Assembly: GCA_021772735.1 (NCBI GenBank)
Contig: JAJFLK010000468.1
Span: 1 to 5,375 of the forward strand
Source: Candidatus Sumerlaeota bacterium
Lineage (GTDB): Bacteria > Sumerlaeota > Sumerlaeia > MVZB01 > JAJFLK01
DNA: 5,375 nucleotides
Direction: 5' to 3'
Below are positions 5,185 to 5,375 of this stretch, piece after piece. Positions within the stretch are counted from its first letter, which is position 1, and each line of letters opens with the position of its first letter. A program made the position numbers and the translations under genes. Below the pieces are notes generated by a model. It did not search any database. It saw only the letters and a list, made by a program, of their open reading frames with translations, and had not been told where the DNA came from.

Positions 5185-5375
5185 ATGGCATCCCACGAAG
5201 ATTATCTGGAGTATTTGGAACGCCACAAGGCCGGCGGCGCCGGGCGCAAAGAGATGGATCGCGTCCGGTTCGCCGAGCTCTCCGATGAATATGAGAGGCT
5301 GATACGGCGGATCGATCCGCATGATATCCAGCTCGACGAATGGAAACGCGGCGACGAGCTGCGGTTTCTCCTCAT
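5185..5375 (+). CDS. N-terminal part of an unrecognised charged protein (3' truncated)
   Basis: The frame is open from ATG 5185 to the window edge, giving the first 63 residues. The piece is rich in Glu, Asp, Arg and Lys and appears fully helical, with no signal peptide, membrane segment or known motif (for example HEDYLEYLERH, then FAELSDEYERLIRRID). Codon use is typical of the window, with mostly G/C third positions, which supports a real gene. No in-frame start lies just upstream, and the nearby ATG 5178 is in a frame that stops about 100 bp later. The ribosome site is weak. It lies about 130 bp after the regulator on the same strand, probably as a separate unit. Function is unknown. Confidence 0.65.
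   Translation, partial: MASHEDYLEYLERHKAGGAGRKEMDRVRFAELSDEYERLIRRIDPHDIQLDEWKRGDELRFLL

Noticed and set aside
1..5375. CRISPR arrays, tRNA or rRNA genes, insertion sequences, riboswitches
   Set aside because: I found no spaced direct repeats, no cloverleaf or conserved rRNA stretches, no transposase motifs or terminal inverted repeats, and no recognisable aptamer core by reading both strands.

Overview
The window is visibly GC-rich, with most coding third positions G or C. The gene set points to a free-living, chemically versatile Gram-negative-type bacterium: a class I fructose-1,6-bisphosphatase, a lone STAS-domain protein, a RACo/NqrF-type [2Fe-2S] ferredoxin domain and an NtrC-family sigma-54 activator. 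This would fit a Deltaproteobacteria-like lineage or a related uncultured phylum. That placement is an inference from gene content; no rRNA, tRNA or other taxonomic marker is present. I see no mobile element, CRISPR array or RNA gene.

Layout. The window opens with the last 59 codons of an unrecognised gene (2-181). A membrane-anchored alpha/beta hydrolase (203-1180, TTG start) follows closely. A spacer of about 250 bp then leads to fbp (1428-2507). That spacer holds a possible promoter and a possible 48-codon ORF whose stop overlaps the fbp start as ATGA. A second spacer of about 300 bp contains an inverted repeat (2731-2748) and leads to a single STAS-domain gene (2812-3135). That gene converges on a small ferredoxin gene on the minus strand (3187-3498), with a strong hairpin between them. 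The ferredoxin gene is divergent from a complete three-domain sigma-54-dependent response regulator (3599-5053). The roughly 100 bp between those two carries a 7-bp-arm inverted repeat, and a -24/-12-like element lies over the ferredoxin start. The window closes with the 5' part of an unrecognised charged protein (5185 onward).

How the genes relate. Only the first two genes look like one transcription unit. fbp acts in gluconeogenesis or carbon fixation and has no obvious functional link to its neighbours. The STAS protein, ferredoxin and response regulator are all of regulatory or redox type, but they are convergent or divergent, so a shared pathway is only a hypothesis. No histidine kinase, anti-sigma kinase or ferredoxin partner enzyme is present, so each of the three appears as an orphan here. 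I did not find convincing evidence of a new multi-gene system. The best leads are the divergent ferredoxin/regulator region and the inverted repeat before the STAS gene.
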